From Clostridium_S neuense (GTDB taxonomy: Bacteria; Bacillota; Clostridia; Clostridiales; Clostridiaceae), in NCBI RefSeq assembly GCF_045310695.1, contig NZ_JBJIAA010000006.1:186001-250000 (forward strand): a stretch of DNA of 64,000 nucleotides. Reading direction: 5' to 3'. Positions 54,343-62,855 of the stretch are shown here, in pieces. A program made the position numbers and the translations under genes. Within the stretch, counting starts at the first letter, position 1. Every line of letters begins with the position of its first letter. The notes under the pieces were generated by a model. The model ran no database searches. It was not told the origin of the DNA and worked only from the letters and a program-made list of their open reading frames with translations.

Positions 54343-54537
54343 TTAGCCGCCTCCAACGAATCTTATTACTTCTACTTTTGATGCTGTAAACAGCTTTTTC
54401 TGACTATACTCATTTCTATCTATTATCTCTAAATCTACTTCTACGACTACCTTATCCCTATCAACCTTAATTTCATTTAGCAATTCTGTAACAGTAATAC
54501 CCTGTTTAAAATCCATTTTCTTTCCATTTACTATCAT
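54343..54537 (-). CDS. thiS: sulfur carrier protein ThiS
   Basis: 64 residues from ATG 54537 (AGAGGTG in front; the longer frame to 54636 runs through the leader terminator). Beta-grasp fold ending FVGGG, the C-terminal Gly-Gly that becomes a thiocarboxylate. First gene of thiS-thiF-thiG-thiH-tenI. Confidence 0.94.
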   Translation of the reverse strand: MIVNGKKMDFKQGITVTELLNEIKVDRDKVVVEVDLEIIDRNEYSQKKLFTASKVEVIRFVGGG

Positions 54538-54581
54538 TAAGTCACCTCTTTGCTTTTGATAAATAAGATTTCTAGTAAAAT

Positions 54582-54612
54582 CAAAAAGAGAGAAACAAAA
54601 ACTGTTTCCCTC
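54582..54612 (-). terminator. riboswitch expression-platform terminator
   Basis: GAGGGAAAC-agttttt-GTTTCTCTC followed by TTTTTGATTTT on the minus strand, between the TPP aptamer and thiS. Confidence 0.87.
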
Positions 54613-54683
54613 ATAATCTACTATTTTTAATATCATAAATACACAAATTCTGCGCAGAACTTTATGTTAAATATGAACTAACT

Positions 54684-54772
54684 ATTCCCTACGTTGGCAT
54701 TATCCAAATCAGGTTATGAGGGTCTGGAATCACATTCCACTCTCAGCCTGTCAACAGGCTCCCCAGTTGCGA
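54684..54772 (-). ncRNA. TPP riboswitch (thiS operon)
   Basis: Canonical thi-box on the minus strand: ACTGGGGAGCC, CAGGCTGAGAGTGG, a variable P3a arm, ACCCTCATAACCTGATTTGG, ATAATGCCAACGTAGGGA. A palindrome TTCTGCGCAGAA and then the terminator follow. Confidence 0.96.
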
Positions 54773-54920
54773 TATTAAATTTTACATTTTTAATTTACCA
54801 CATTAGGGAAAAAAATGCAACCAAATAGATTTGAAGTTTAAGTGTGATTCATCTTTATTACAAAATATTGTAATTTAAAACCAAATAGATTAATATTAAT
54901 ATATTGGTTGTTACTCGTCA

Positions 54921-55024
54921 TAAATAAACCACTTCAACTATTGAAATTCATGTGCACCACAATTGCCATAAGATGGCATTGTGGTACAAATAACTTTCAA
55001 GTTTCAAGGTAGTTTATCTTTAAA
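54921..55024. repeat. ~100-bp palindromic intergenic repeat, copy 4
   Basis: Starts AAATAAACCACTTCAACTATTGAAATTCATG, centre GCCATAAGATGGC, ends with the inverted TTTCAAGTTTCAAGGTAGTTTATC. Same family as 1141-1238. Between the TPP riboswitch and the PEP-utilising enzyme. Confidence 0.8.
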
Positions 55025-55135
55025 CACAGTTGATTAGATATATAATTTTAGATTACGTACTTTTCTCTAAAAATAAATTTTATATCTTTAAAAGCTATTT
55101 TTATTCGATAATTTATGGTTAAGGGAGGAAATAGT

Positions 55136-57463
55136 ATGGTTAGTTTTGGTACAAAATCTGAAACACTTGAATATTTATCTACAGTTATTGTTAACGCTAA
55201 AATTATTCCTCAAATACGTTTAACAGTAAGTGAATGGATTAACAATAGCAAAAAAATAATTTCTTTAGTTAAAGAAAAAAATTGGATTGATCTTCCGCTA
55301 ATAGTAAGGAGTAGCTCCATGTCTGAAGATAATTCAATCCATTCATTAGCTGGATGCTTTCTTTCAATTTCAAATGTTATTGGTGAAAATCAAATATGCG
55401 ATGCAATTACAAAGGTTATAGATTCTTACAAGGGTTTAAATTTAAAGGATCAAGTTTTTATTCAGCCTATGCTAAAAAAAGTAAGAATGAGCGGTGTTGC
55501 TTTTAGCAAGGATCCTAATTCTTGTGGTGACTACATTGTTATAAACTATGATGATTATACCTACACTACAGATTCAGTAACCTCTGGTAAAACTAATAAT
55601 TTAAAAACATTTTATTACTATAAACATTCAAAAACAGTTCCTAACATTGACAAAAATCTTCTTCGCGTTATAAATTTAATCAGTGAACTTGAAGCTTTAT
55701 TTTCTACAGACTCCTTAGATATTGAATTTGCTTTTGATGATGCTTACGACTTATACCTTTTTCAAGTAAGACCACTTATTGTAAACTTAGCCAACGAAAC
55801 TAACAAAAATAAAGAATTTATTTACGAATTAAGAAAGAAAATATCCCAACTAAATTTAAGGCATCCTTATTTATATGGAAATAAAACTATTTATGGTGTA
55901 ATGGCTGATTGGAATCCTGCTGAAATGATAGGCATTAAACCAAAACCGCTAGCGCTATCCCTTTATAAAAAAATAATTACAGATGAGATTTGGGCCTATC
56001 AAAGAAATAACTATGGATATAAAAATGTTATAGGTTTTCCATTATTAATAGATTTTTACGGGCTGCCATATATAGACTTACGAATAAGCTTCAACTCATT
56101 TTTACCAGCTAATCTATCAAAAAATCTGTGTGAAAAATTGGTTGATTATTATATAGATGCTCTTATAAAGCATCCTAACTATCATGATAAAATTGAATTT
56201 AAAATAGTATTCTCGTGTTACACCTTTGATACAGAAAAAAGGCTCAGTAAGCTTTTATGTAAAGGTTTTAACAAAAATGAATGTAAAGAGTTAAGTGAAA
56301 GCCTTCAAAAACTAACCAATAATATCATAAATGGAAGTAATCAGCTATGGAAAAATGATATTAAAAAAATTATGGAATTAAAAGATCGTAGAGAATCAAT
56401 TTATAATAGTAATTTAGATTTAATTTCTAAAATATACTGGTTACTTAAAGACTGCAGCCTATATGGCGCTCTTCCATTCGCAGGATTGGCACGATGTGGA
56501 TTCATAGCTATAGAATTATTAAATTCCATGGTTGACAATGGAATCTTATCTCAATACGAGTATCAATGCTTTATGAAATCACTTAATACTGTAAGTTCTA
56601 ACATTCGATATGATTTTAACCATATAAGTAAACAAGAATTTTTAAACAAATATGGTCACTTGAGACCAGGAACATATGATATTCTTTCTTCAAGATATGA
56701 TGAAAATCCCGAATTATACTTTGATTGGAATACTGTAAGCAGCAAAAAAAATTACGATAATGCGAACTTTGAGCTATCTTCAACTCAAATGACCAAAATA
56801 GATAAACTACTAAAAGCACATAATTTAAATTTTAATTGTACTGAATTATTTGATTTTATTAAAAGTTCTATAGAATTTAGAGAATATTCGAAATTTATTT
56901 TCACACATAATTTAAGCGATGCTCTTTCACTATTCAAACAACTTAGCCTAGAAAATAATTTTACAGCTGAAGATTGTTCCTATGCAAATATTAATTGTAT
57001 AAATGAATTATATTCTTCAAGTCAAAATATAAGATTAACTCTAGCTAATAGCATAAATGAAGGTAAGAAAAAGTATGAGACTACAAAACAAGTTATACTT
57101 CCTTCACTTATAGTTAATTGTGATGATGTTTTAGCGTTTCATGTTCCAATGTCGGAGCCTAATTTTATTACACAAAAATCAGTGATATCAAAAATTGAGA
57201 GCATAAATAATTCTAAACAAAATCTTAAGAACAGCATATTAATGATTCCGAATGCGGACCCAGGATATGATTGGATATTTTTGCATGACATTGCCGGATT
57301 TATTACAATGTATGGTGGAATAAATTCTCACATGGCAATAAGAGCCGGAGAACTTGGTATTCCTGCAGTTATTGGCGCTGGTGAAACTTTATATAACAAA
57401 TGGTCCACTGCAAACATCCTAAAGATAGATTGTGCTAATAAACAAGTTACAATAATAAGATAA
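55136..57463 (+). CDS. PEP-utilising enzyme (PEP synthase/RPH-like)
   Basis: 775 residues from ATG 55136 (GGGAGG in front). An N-terminal ATP-grasp PPDK_N-type domain (about 1-225: LPLIVRSSSMSEDNSIHSLAG, VFIQPMLKKVRMSGVAFSKD, DIEFAFDDAYDLYLFQVRPL), a long middle region, and a C-terminal swivelling phosphohistidine domain with GGINSHMAIRAGELGIPAVIG near residue 735. The PEP/pyruvate-binding barrel of true PEP synthase is absent; the build is like rifampin phosphotransferase and related ATP-dependent dikinases. The substrate is unknown. Confidence 0.82.
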   Translation: MVSFGTKSETLEYLSTVIVNAKIIPQIRLTVSEWINNSKKIISLVKEKNWIDLPLIVRSSSMSEDNSIHSLAGCFLSISNVIGENQICDAITKVIDSYKGLNLKDQVFIQPMLKKVRMSGVAFSKDPNSCGDYIVINYDDYTYTTDSVTSGKTNNLKTFYYYKHSKTVPNIDKNLLRVINLISELEALFSTDSLDIEFAFDDAYDLYLFQVRPLIVNLANETNKNKEFIYELRKKISQLNLRHPYLYGNKTIYGVMADWNPAEMIGIKPKPLALSLYKKIITDEIWAYQRNNYGYKNVIGFPLLIDFYGLPYIDLRISFNSFLPANLSKNLCEKLVDYYIDALIKHPNYHDKIEFKIVFSCYTFDTEKRLSKLLCKGFNKNECKELSESLQKLTNNIINGSNQLWKNDIKKIMELKDRRESIYNSNLDLISKIYWLLKDCSLYGALPFAGLARCGFIAIELLNSMVDNGILSQYEYQCFMKSLNTVSSNIRYDFNHISKQEFLNKYGHLRPGTYDILSSRYDENPELYFDWNTVSSKKNYDNANFELSSTQMTKIDKLLKAHNLNFNCTELFDFIKSSIEFREYSKFIFTHNLSDALSLFKQLSLENNFTAEDCSYANINCINELYSSSQNIRLTLANSINEGKKKYETTKQVILPSLIVNCDDVLAFHVPMSEPNFITQKSVISKIESINNSKQNLKNSILMIPNADPGYDWIFLHDIAGFITMYGGINSHMAIRAGELGIPAVIGAGETLYNKWSTANILKIDCANKQVTIIR

Positions 57464-57473
57464 AAAAACAAAT

Positions 57474-57575
57474 TAAAGAGTAGAGTAAATGATGTTCAGA
57501 AAAGCTGACAATATATAAGTTTTAAGATTTACCTAAGAAAAACAAAAAATAAATCCACATTCACTCTACTCTTTA
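57474..57575. terminator. long-loop inverted repeat between convergent genes
   Basis: TAAAGAGTAGAGTAAATG pairs with CATTCACTCTACTCTTTA across ~65 nt, just after the PEP enzyme and just before the HAD gene end. A shared terminator is likely. Confidence 0.6.
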
Positions 57576-57582
57576 CCCTGTT

Positions 57583-58119
57583 TTACAGATAATTTTCTAC
57601 TACCATCCATTTCACAGCATCTAAAAGATTCTTAGCTAAATAATCAATTTGTACATTTTTTTCGTTATCTTTATTTGCTTTCAAAGAATCTGCTCCAACA
57701 CCAGTTCTTACTAAAATTTTATGTGCATATACCTTTTCAGCTGCCTGCATATCAGTTAATCTATCTCCAATTATCATACACTGTGAAAAATCTAATTTAT
57801 ATTCATCTGATGCTTTTAACAATAATCCCGTTTCAGGTTTTCTACAACTGCAGTGTTGACTAGGACTATGAGGGCATATATATACATTGTCCAATCCAAA
57901 GCCTAATAACTCTTCTACAAAGTTTCCAAGCGTAGCTTTTCCAAGCGAAATTCCCGGTTGATTGGTAAATGCAAAAATTTTTACTTTGTGATGTTTAAGG
58001 ATTTTAAAGGCCTCTTTTGTAAATGAATATAATTTAAAATCTCCAGGATAAATTACCTCACTGCCTCCCCCCATAGTTCCATCTCTATCAATAAATACTG
58101 CTTTAATCTTATTTTCCAT
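57583..58119 (-). CDS. HAD-IIIA family phosphatase (GmhB/HisB-N-like)
   Basis: 178 residues from ATG 58119 (GAGGTAC in front). AVFIDRDGTMGGG (motif I), AFTNQPGISLG (motif II), a Zn loop CPHSPSQHCSCRKPETGLL and IGDRLTDMQAAEK (motif IV). The layout is that of heptose-1,7-bisphosphate phosphatase and histidinol phosphatase. Substrate unknown. It is convergent with the PEP enzyme, so not its operon partner. Confidence 0.87.
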   Translation of the reverse strand: MENKIKAVFIDRDGTMGGGSEVIYPGDFKLYSFTKEAFKILKHHKVKIFAFTNQPGISLGKATLGNFVEELLGFGLDNVYICPHSPSQHCSCRKPETGLLLKASDEYKLDFSQCMIIGDRLTDMQAAEKVYAHKILVRTGVGADSLKANKDNEKNVQIDYLAKNLLDAVKWMVVENYL

Positions 58120-58391
58120 AACTGTACCTCTTATTACCATATTTTAAAATTATCTATTTCTCTATGAAAAATGATAAACATACATTTCCACATATAACTT
58201 AACTTGCAAATGCATTAATTTCATTTTGCTTACACTTATTATTATATTACAATTGAACTCCATAATCTATACTTTTGATATTATTATATTAAAGGTACAC
58301 ATAATATGGTATATTTATTTACATTATTTTATCAATTTATTAATTTAATTTTTTGCAAAAACTCCATAACTAATGAACATCATATTTTTTA

Positions 58392-58400
58392 TGGTATAAT
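58392..58400 (+). promoter_or_regulatory. extended -10 promoter of the folate operon
   Basis: TGGTATAAT, an extended -10 box, 29 bp before the HD gene start. The -35 is poor (TGAACA-like). Confidence 0.55.
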
Positions 58401-58428
58401 ATTAAAAAACTCTCTAGAGGAGCTAGCT

Positions 58429-58914
58429 ATGAATACAAATGATAGAATAAATTTAATATTGAGAAATGACAAATTCAATAAATATCTTAATAAAAATGAA
58501 AGTTTAGAAAAACATAGAGAATTTTGCCATCACAACATAAATCACTTTTTAGATGTTGCTAGAATTGCATACATAATATCACTTGAAGAGAAACTAAATT
58601 TAAAAAAGGATATAATTTATGCTGCCGCACTTCTACACGACATTGGCAAATGGCAGCAGTATGAAAGTAATATTCCTCACAACGAGGCAAGTGCAAAACT
58701 TGCTGTAGAAATCTTGAAAGTCTCTAATTTTAATGATTCGGAAATAAACTTAGTAACTAATGCAATAAAAAATCACAGAAAGAAAACTGAAGCTTCAACT
58801 TTAAGTTCAATACTTTATAAAAGCGATAAGCTCTCAAGAAACTGCTTCAACTGTAAAGCCATAAAAAAATGCAATTGGAGTGATGATAAAAAAAATTTCA
58901 TTATAACTTATTGA
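58429..58914 (+). CDS. HD-domain phosphohydrolase in the folate operon
   Basis: 161 residues from ATG 58429 (AGAGGAG in front; the frame to 58306 lacks one). Metal-binding HD signature: FCHHNINHFLDVARIAYII, ALLHDIGKWQQYES, NAIKNHRKK and a late YKSDKLSRNCFNC; the small C-terminal Cys group (CFNCKAIKKC) is unusual. It is 9 bp ahead of folP. It may dephosphorylate a pterin intermediate, e.g. the missing dihydroneopterin triphosphate phosphatase step (inference). Confidence 0.83.
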   Translation: MNTNDRINLILRNDKFNKYLNKNESLEKHREFCHHNINHFLDVARIAYIISLEEKLNLKKDIIYAAALLHDIGKWQQYESNIPHNEASAKLAVEILKVSNFNDSEINLVTNAIKNHRKKTEASTLSSILYKSDKLSRNCFNCKAIKKCNWSDDKKNFIITY

Positions 58915-58923
58915 GGTGAAAAT

Positions 58924-59730
58924 ATGATAATTGGAAATAAAAATTTTATTATAGGAAAAAGAACTTATATAATGGGAATTTTAAATGTAACCCCTGACTC
59001 ATTCTCTGATGGCGGAAAATTCAACAGTATAGAGTCTGCATTAAAACACGCAAAACAAATGATTGATGAAGGTGCAGATATAATAGATATTGGAGGAGAA
59101 TCTACAAGGCCATCTCATACCCCTGTTAGCCTGGAGGATGAAATTAAACGAGTTGTTCCTGTAATTGAAGTTCTGTCTAAAGAATTTGATATTCCTATAT
59201 CTATAGATACCTACAAGGGTAAAACTGCAGAACTTGCAATAAAAGCTGGTGCCAATCTTATAAACGACGTTTGGGGTTTTAAGAAGGATCCTTATATAGC
59301 AGAGGTTGCTGCAAAATATAATGTTCCATGCTGCCTTATGCACAACAGGGATAACAGAAACTATAAAAATTTAGTTGATGATGTAATATACGATCTCAGA
59401 GAAAGTATAGCTATAGCTTTAAATGCTGGAGTTCAAGAGGAAAATATAATTGTAGATCCTGGCATTGGCTTTGCAAAGGATTTTGATGAAAATCTAATTT
59501 TAATGAATAACCTTGAAAAACTTAAAGTTCTTGGATATCCTATTCTCTTAGGTACATCTAGAAAATCAACTATAGGTAAAATACTTGATTTGCCACCAGA
59601 AGAAAGGGTTGAAGGAACAGCAGCCACATCTGTTATAGGTGTAATGAAGGGCTGCGATTTTGTAAGAGTTCATGATGTTCTTGAAAACAAGAGAGAATGC
59701 ATGGTTGCCGATGCCATAGTAAGGAGATAA
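58924..59730 (+). CDS. folP: dihydropteroate synthase FolP
   Basis: 268 residues, TIM barrel. It joins pterin pyrophosphate and p-aminobenzoate. Visible: IMGILNVTPDSFSDGGKF, GADIIDIGGESTRPSHTPVS, SIDTYKGKTAELAIKAGANLINDV, DPGIGFAKDF, LLGTSRKSTIG, VRVHDV. GAGGTG precedes the ATG. Target of sulfonamides. Confidence 0.97.
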   Translation: MIIGNKNFIIGKRTYIMGILNVTPDSFSDGGKFNSIESALKHAKQMIDEGADIIDIGGESTRPSHTPVSLEDEIKRVVPVIEVLSKEFDIPISIDTYKGKTAELAIKAGANLINDVWGFKKDPYIAEVAAKYNVPCCLMHNRDNRNYKNLVDDVIYDLRESIAIALNAGVQEENIIVDPGIGFAKDFDENLILMNNLEKLKVLGYPILLGTSRKSTIGKILDLPPEERVEGTAATSVIGVMKGCDFVRVHDVLENKRECMVADAIVRR

Positions 59731-59734
59731 TAGC

Positions 59735-60550
59735 TTGGATAAAATAATTATAAAAGATTTAGAAATATTTGCACATCATGGTGTTTTAAAAGAAGAGAAA
59801 AATTTAGGGCAAAAATTTTTATTGTCTTTTGAGCTCCTGCTTGATTTAGAAAAAGCTAGTACCGAAGATAACTTAAACGAAACAGTAAATTATGCAAAGC
59901 TTTGTATAGATATTGAAAATGAGTTTAAAAGAACAAAATATGACCTTATAGAAACCGCTGCTGAAAAAACTGCAGGATATATTTTAGTACATTATCCTAT
60001 GATAAAATCAGTAAAACTAACTTTAAAAAAACCTTGGGCTCCAATTTTAAAAACAGTAAACTATGTTGCTGTTCAAATAGAACGCTCTTGGCATACTGTA
60101 TACATTGCCCTTGGTTCTAATCTCGGAGATAAGAAAAAGAACTTAAATGATGCTTTAAATTTAATTGATAAAAATCAATTATGCCACATAAACAAAGTTT
60201 CAAATTTTTATGAAACTGCACCTGTAGGTTATTTAGATCAGGATGATTTTATAAATGGAGCGGCTGAAATTGAAACTTTAATGTCACCTTTAAAATTAAT
60301 GGATTTTCTTCTTGAAGTTGAAAAAAAGCTTAAAAGAGAAAGAAAAATACACTGGGGACCAAGAACAATTGATTTAGATATACTTTTATATGATAGCATT
60401 GTAACAGAAGATGAACACATACTAGTACCTCATCCAAGAATGCATGAAAGGCTTTTTGTATTAGAACCTTTATGCGACATAGCTCCATATAAAATGCATC
60501 CATTATTGAATGAACGCATAATTGACATAAAAAATAAAATCAAAAAATAA
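59735..60550 (+). CDS. folK: bifunctional dihydroneopterin aldolase / HPPK (FolB-FolK fusion)
   Basis: 271 residues from TTG (AAGGAG eight bases upstream). Residues 1-118 are FolB (IIIKDLEIFAHHGVLKEEKN, LIETAAEKTAGYIL, VKLTLKKPWAPI) and 124-271 are FolK (YIALGSNLGDKKKNLNDAL, FYETAPVGYLDQDDFINGA, WGPRTIDLDILLY, PHPRMHERLFVLEPL). The fusion couples aldolase and pyrophosphokinase steps feeding FolP, encoded 4 bp upstream. Confidence 0.95.
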   Translation: MDKIIIKDLEIFAHHGVLKEEKNLGQKFLLSFELLLDLEKASTEDNLNETVNYAKLCIDIENEFKRTKYDLIETAAEKTAGYILVHYPMIKSVKLTLKKPWAPILKTVNYVAVQIERSWHTVYIALGSNLGDKKKNLNDALNLIDKNQLCHINKVSNFYETAPVGYLDQDDFINGAAEIETLMSPLKLMDFLLEVEKKLKRERKIHWGPRTIDLDILLYDSIVTEDEHILVPHPRMHERLFVLEPLCDIAPYKMHPLLNERIIDIKNKIKK

Positions 60551-60566
60551 TAGTAGCTTAGTAATA

Positions 60567-60612
60567 AAAAAACAATTGACTTGTCCTAGTTAAGACAAAT
60601 CAATTGTTTTTA
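60567..60612 (+). terminator. terminator of the folate operon
   Basis: AAAAAACAATTGACTTGTC and GACAAATCAATTGTTTTT form a long stem with an 8-nt loop and T-run. Confidence 0.88.
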
Positions 60613-60723
60613 ATTACAACCTCAAAGCACTACCAATTATTTTCTTTTGCCAAAAGCTTATAGTTTGCATACTAAGCTAGCTACTAAGAATAAATATGAC
60701 ATATATAGACTCCCTCTACTTTT

Positions 60724-61275
60724 TTATTCACTAATTGTCTTTCTGGTCTTTATAAGCATAATACCAAATAAAATCTTTATGATGCCATCTATAATTCCAA
60801 AGTAATAAAAGTTAACACTTGGTTCAAGCATTCCAACTAATGCATTTATTGCTAAAGGAATTGATAAAACTAAAAGAAGTTTTCCATGAACAATTGAAAA
60901 TGGAATAAAATGAATTGCTGTTGCAAGCAAGGCTCCAAGCCATATCATCCTATAGTTATAAGTAGCAAAATACCTTCCTGATATTAATGACATAAGTACA
61001 AACATAAATAGTATAGATATTCCGGATATTTTATTTTGAAATTTTGAGTTTTCTCCAAGAGAAAAATGCTTTTTTACAAACTTACTTTTAAGCATCATAA
61101 ACATACCAAAACTATACCCTACTCCAAACACCAGTGGATTCAGGCAATTACTCCCACCAATAATAGTACCCAATATAATTACAGCCCCAATCCATATAAG
61201 CCATATACCACAGCGTCCTTTATTTAAAAAGTTTAATTTTTCATTATATCCTAATTTACAAAGTAATGTTTCCAT
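60724..61275 (-). CDS. integral membrane protein of unknown function
   Basis: 183 residues with about six hydrophobic segments (GIWLIWIGAVIILGTIIGG, LVFGVGYSFGMFMMLKS, SGISILFMFVLMSLISG, MIWLGALLATAIHFIPF, LLLVLSIPLAINALVGML, YFGIIDGIIKILFGIML). I do not recognise the family. AGGGG precedes the ATG. Single gene. Confidence 0.7.
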   Translation of the reverse strand: METLLCKLGYNEKLNFLNKGRCGIWLIWIGAVIILGTIIGGSNCLNPLVFGVGYSFGMFMMLKSKFVKKHFSLGENSKFQNKISGISILFMFVLMSLISGRYFATYNYRMIWLGALLATAIHFIPFSIVHGKLLLVLSIPLAINALVGMLEPSVNFYYFGIIDGIIKILFGIMLIKTRKTISE

Positions 61276-61435
61276 CCTTAAATCCCCTCACTCATTTAAT
61301 TTATGAGTTTATTATACAAAGATTTTTTATGTGCCACCATTGAACTAAGTCATAATTTTAATCTTGGTAAGCATTACTTTTGTCATAAGTATAGGATTTT
61401 GTGGAGTAATATTGATTGGGAATATTAGATAATGC

Positions 61436-61545
61436 CACTATAGATATACCAGGCAACTATTAAAATTCATTTACACCATAATGACGAGAAGACGGCATTT
61501 GGGTACAAATGAATTTTAAGTTTCACAATGGTTTATCATTATAAA
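61436..61545. repeat. ~100-bp palindromic intergenic repeat, copy 5
   Basis: ACTATTAAAATTCATTTACACCATAATG, centre CGAGAAGACGGCATT, then GGGTACAAATGAATTTTAAGTTTC and GGTTTATC. Same family as 1141-1238 and 13765-13867. It lies in the 400-bp gap 61276-61676, which holds no gene. Confidence 0.8.
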
Positions 61546-61603
61546 GATTCACACCAAAATTCCGTAGAGACGGAGGAATTTTTCTGTTGTACTACTGTGA
61601 GAG

Positions 61604-61682
61604 GTAAGTAACAATGCTGGAGGAATGATTCTTCAACCTTAGATTTATAGAATTTCTTTAATGTGACGAAGCATTGTTACTT
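61604..61682. repeat. inverted repeat at the 3' end of the ABC-2 permease gene
   Basis: AAGTAACAATGCT and its exact complement AGCATTGTTACTT are ~52 bp apart; the second overlaps the permease stop codon. Probably a 3' structure for the permease transcript. Confidence 0.55.
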
Positions 61683-62840
61683 AGCGGTTTCTCGAAATTG
61701 TATTGCTCCTGCTGCAAAGAACACTCCTGCAAATAAGATTAATATCAAAAGCTTTGGGATAATGTTATAAACACCAACATTTCTAATTGTTATATCATTC
61801 AATGCAGATATCGCCCAATTTTGTGGTGTAAAATATGATATCTTCTTTATTATTGCTGGTAGATTTGGAATTTGATCTAAAGGCATAAAGCTTCCACCAA
61901 GAGCACAAGTTAATGTAACTACAATAGATACTACTGGTGCTATCTGATCTTCACTTTTAGCCCATCTTGCTGCCACAAGACCTGCACCTAAAACTACCAA
62001 GTCAAGTGTCAAAAACACTAACATTACTGCAAACAAAGACTTTCCCCAATACATATTGAATACAAATTTTGTTATAATAACAAGTGTTAAAGACTGCATA
62101 AATAAAAGCATAAACATTGCTAAAAATATGGAACCTGCTATCTTTGAATTTGTATTTGGTGTAGATAAACTTCTTAAAAGTATTTTTTCTTTTTTTAAAG
62201 AATACAAATCTATAACAATGTACATCATGGAATACATTAAAAAACTTACAATTAGATTTGTGGATACTGTTCCTGCCACACTTCTAAGGGTGCTATTTGA
62301 TACATTTTCTGAAGATACGGTAACATATTCCTTATTAAAATCACTTTTCATATCCCTATCAAATTTACTTTTATCTATAGCGATTCCAGCTTTTATAATT
62401 TCACTAGAAGTTCTGTATAAAACCATTCTTTTCCCTATATATGCATTTATTTGATTTACAACTGAAGAATCCATATTTCCACTTGCTGCTTTTAAAATTT
62501 CAACTGATGGCTTTTTGCTGTCCCTTATACTTTCTGTAAAATCTCTTGGAATTATCAAAACAATTCCCTCTATATTCTTCTTTATTTTAATTTTTGCATC
62601 TTCACTGGCAATCCTATGCACTTCAAAATTTTCTTTTTCTAACCTTTCGCACAGTCCGTTTCCCTCTAATCCACTATCGTTATTTACGACGCCAATACTT
62701 ATTGACACCTCTGATTTAACACCACCTAGTAAAAATGCTACAAGACAAACTACAGCTGTTGGCATTAAGATTGTAAGCAATAATCCTCTTTTACTTTGAA
62801 TAACAAGCCTTTTTAAATGTAACAATGCCATATATATCAT
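61677..62840 (-). CDS. ABC-2 type transporter permease (YhgE/DrrB-like)
   Basis: 387 residues. One N-terminal helix, a ~150-residue external region (VNNDSGLEGNGLCERLEKEN, IVLIIPRDFTESI), then five or six membrane helices with the ABC-2 signature region GGSFMPLDQIPNLPAIIKKI, SYFTPQNWAISAL. It exports a drug, lipid or peptide together with an ATPase not in the window. GGAGG precedes the ATG; paralog immediately upstream (15 bp). Confidence 0.9.
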   Translation of the reverse strand: MIYMALLHLKRLVIQSKRGLLLTILMPTAVVCLVAFLLGGVKSEVSISIGVVNNDSGLEGNGLCERLEKENFEVHRIASEDAKIKIKKNIEGIVLIIPRDFTESIRDSKKPSVEILKAASGNMDSSVVNQINAYIGKRMVLYRTSSEIIKAGIAIDKSKFDRDMKSDFNKEYVTVSSENVSNSTLRSVAGTVSTNLIVSFLMYSMMYIVIDLYSLKKEKILLRSLSTPNTNSKIAGSIFLAMFMLLFMQSLTLVIITKFVFNMYWGKSLFAVMLVFLTLDLVVLGAGLVAARWAKSEDQIAPVVSIVVTLTCALGGSFMPLDQIPNLPAIIKKISYFTPQNWAISALNDITIRNVGVYNIIPKLLILILFAGVFFAAGAIQFRETAK

Positions 62841-62855
62841 ATCAATTCCTCCATT

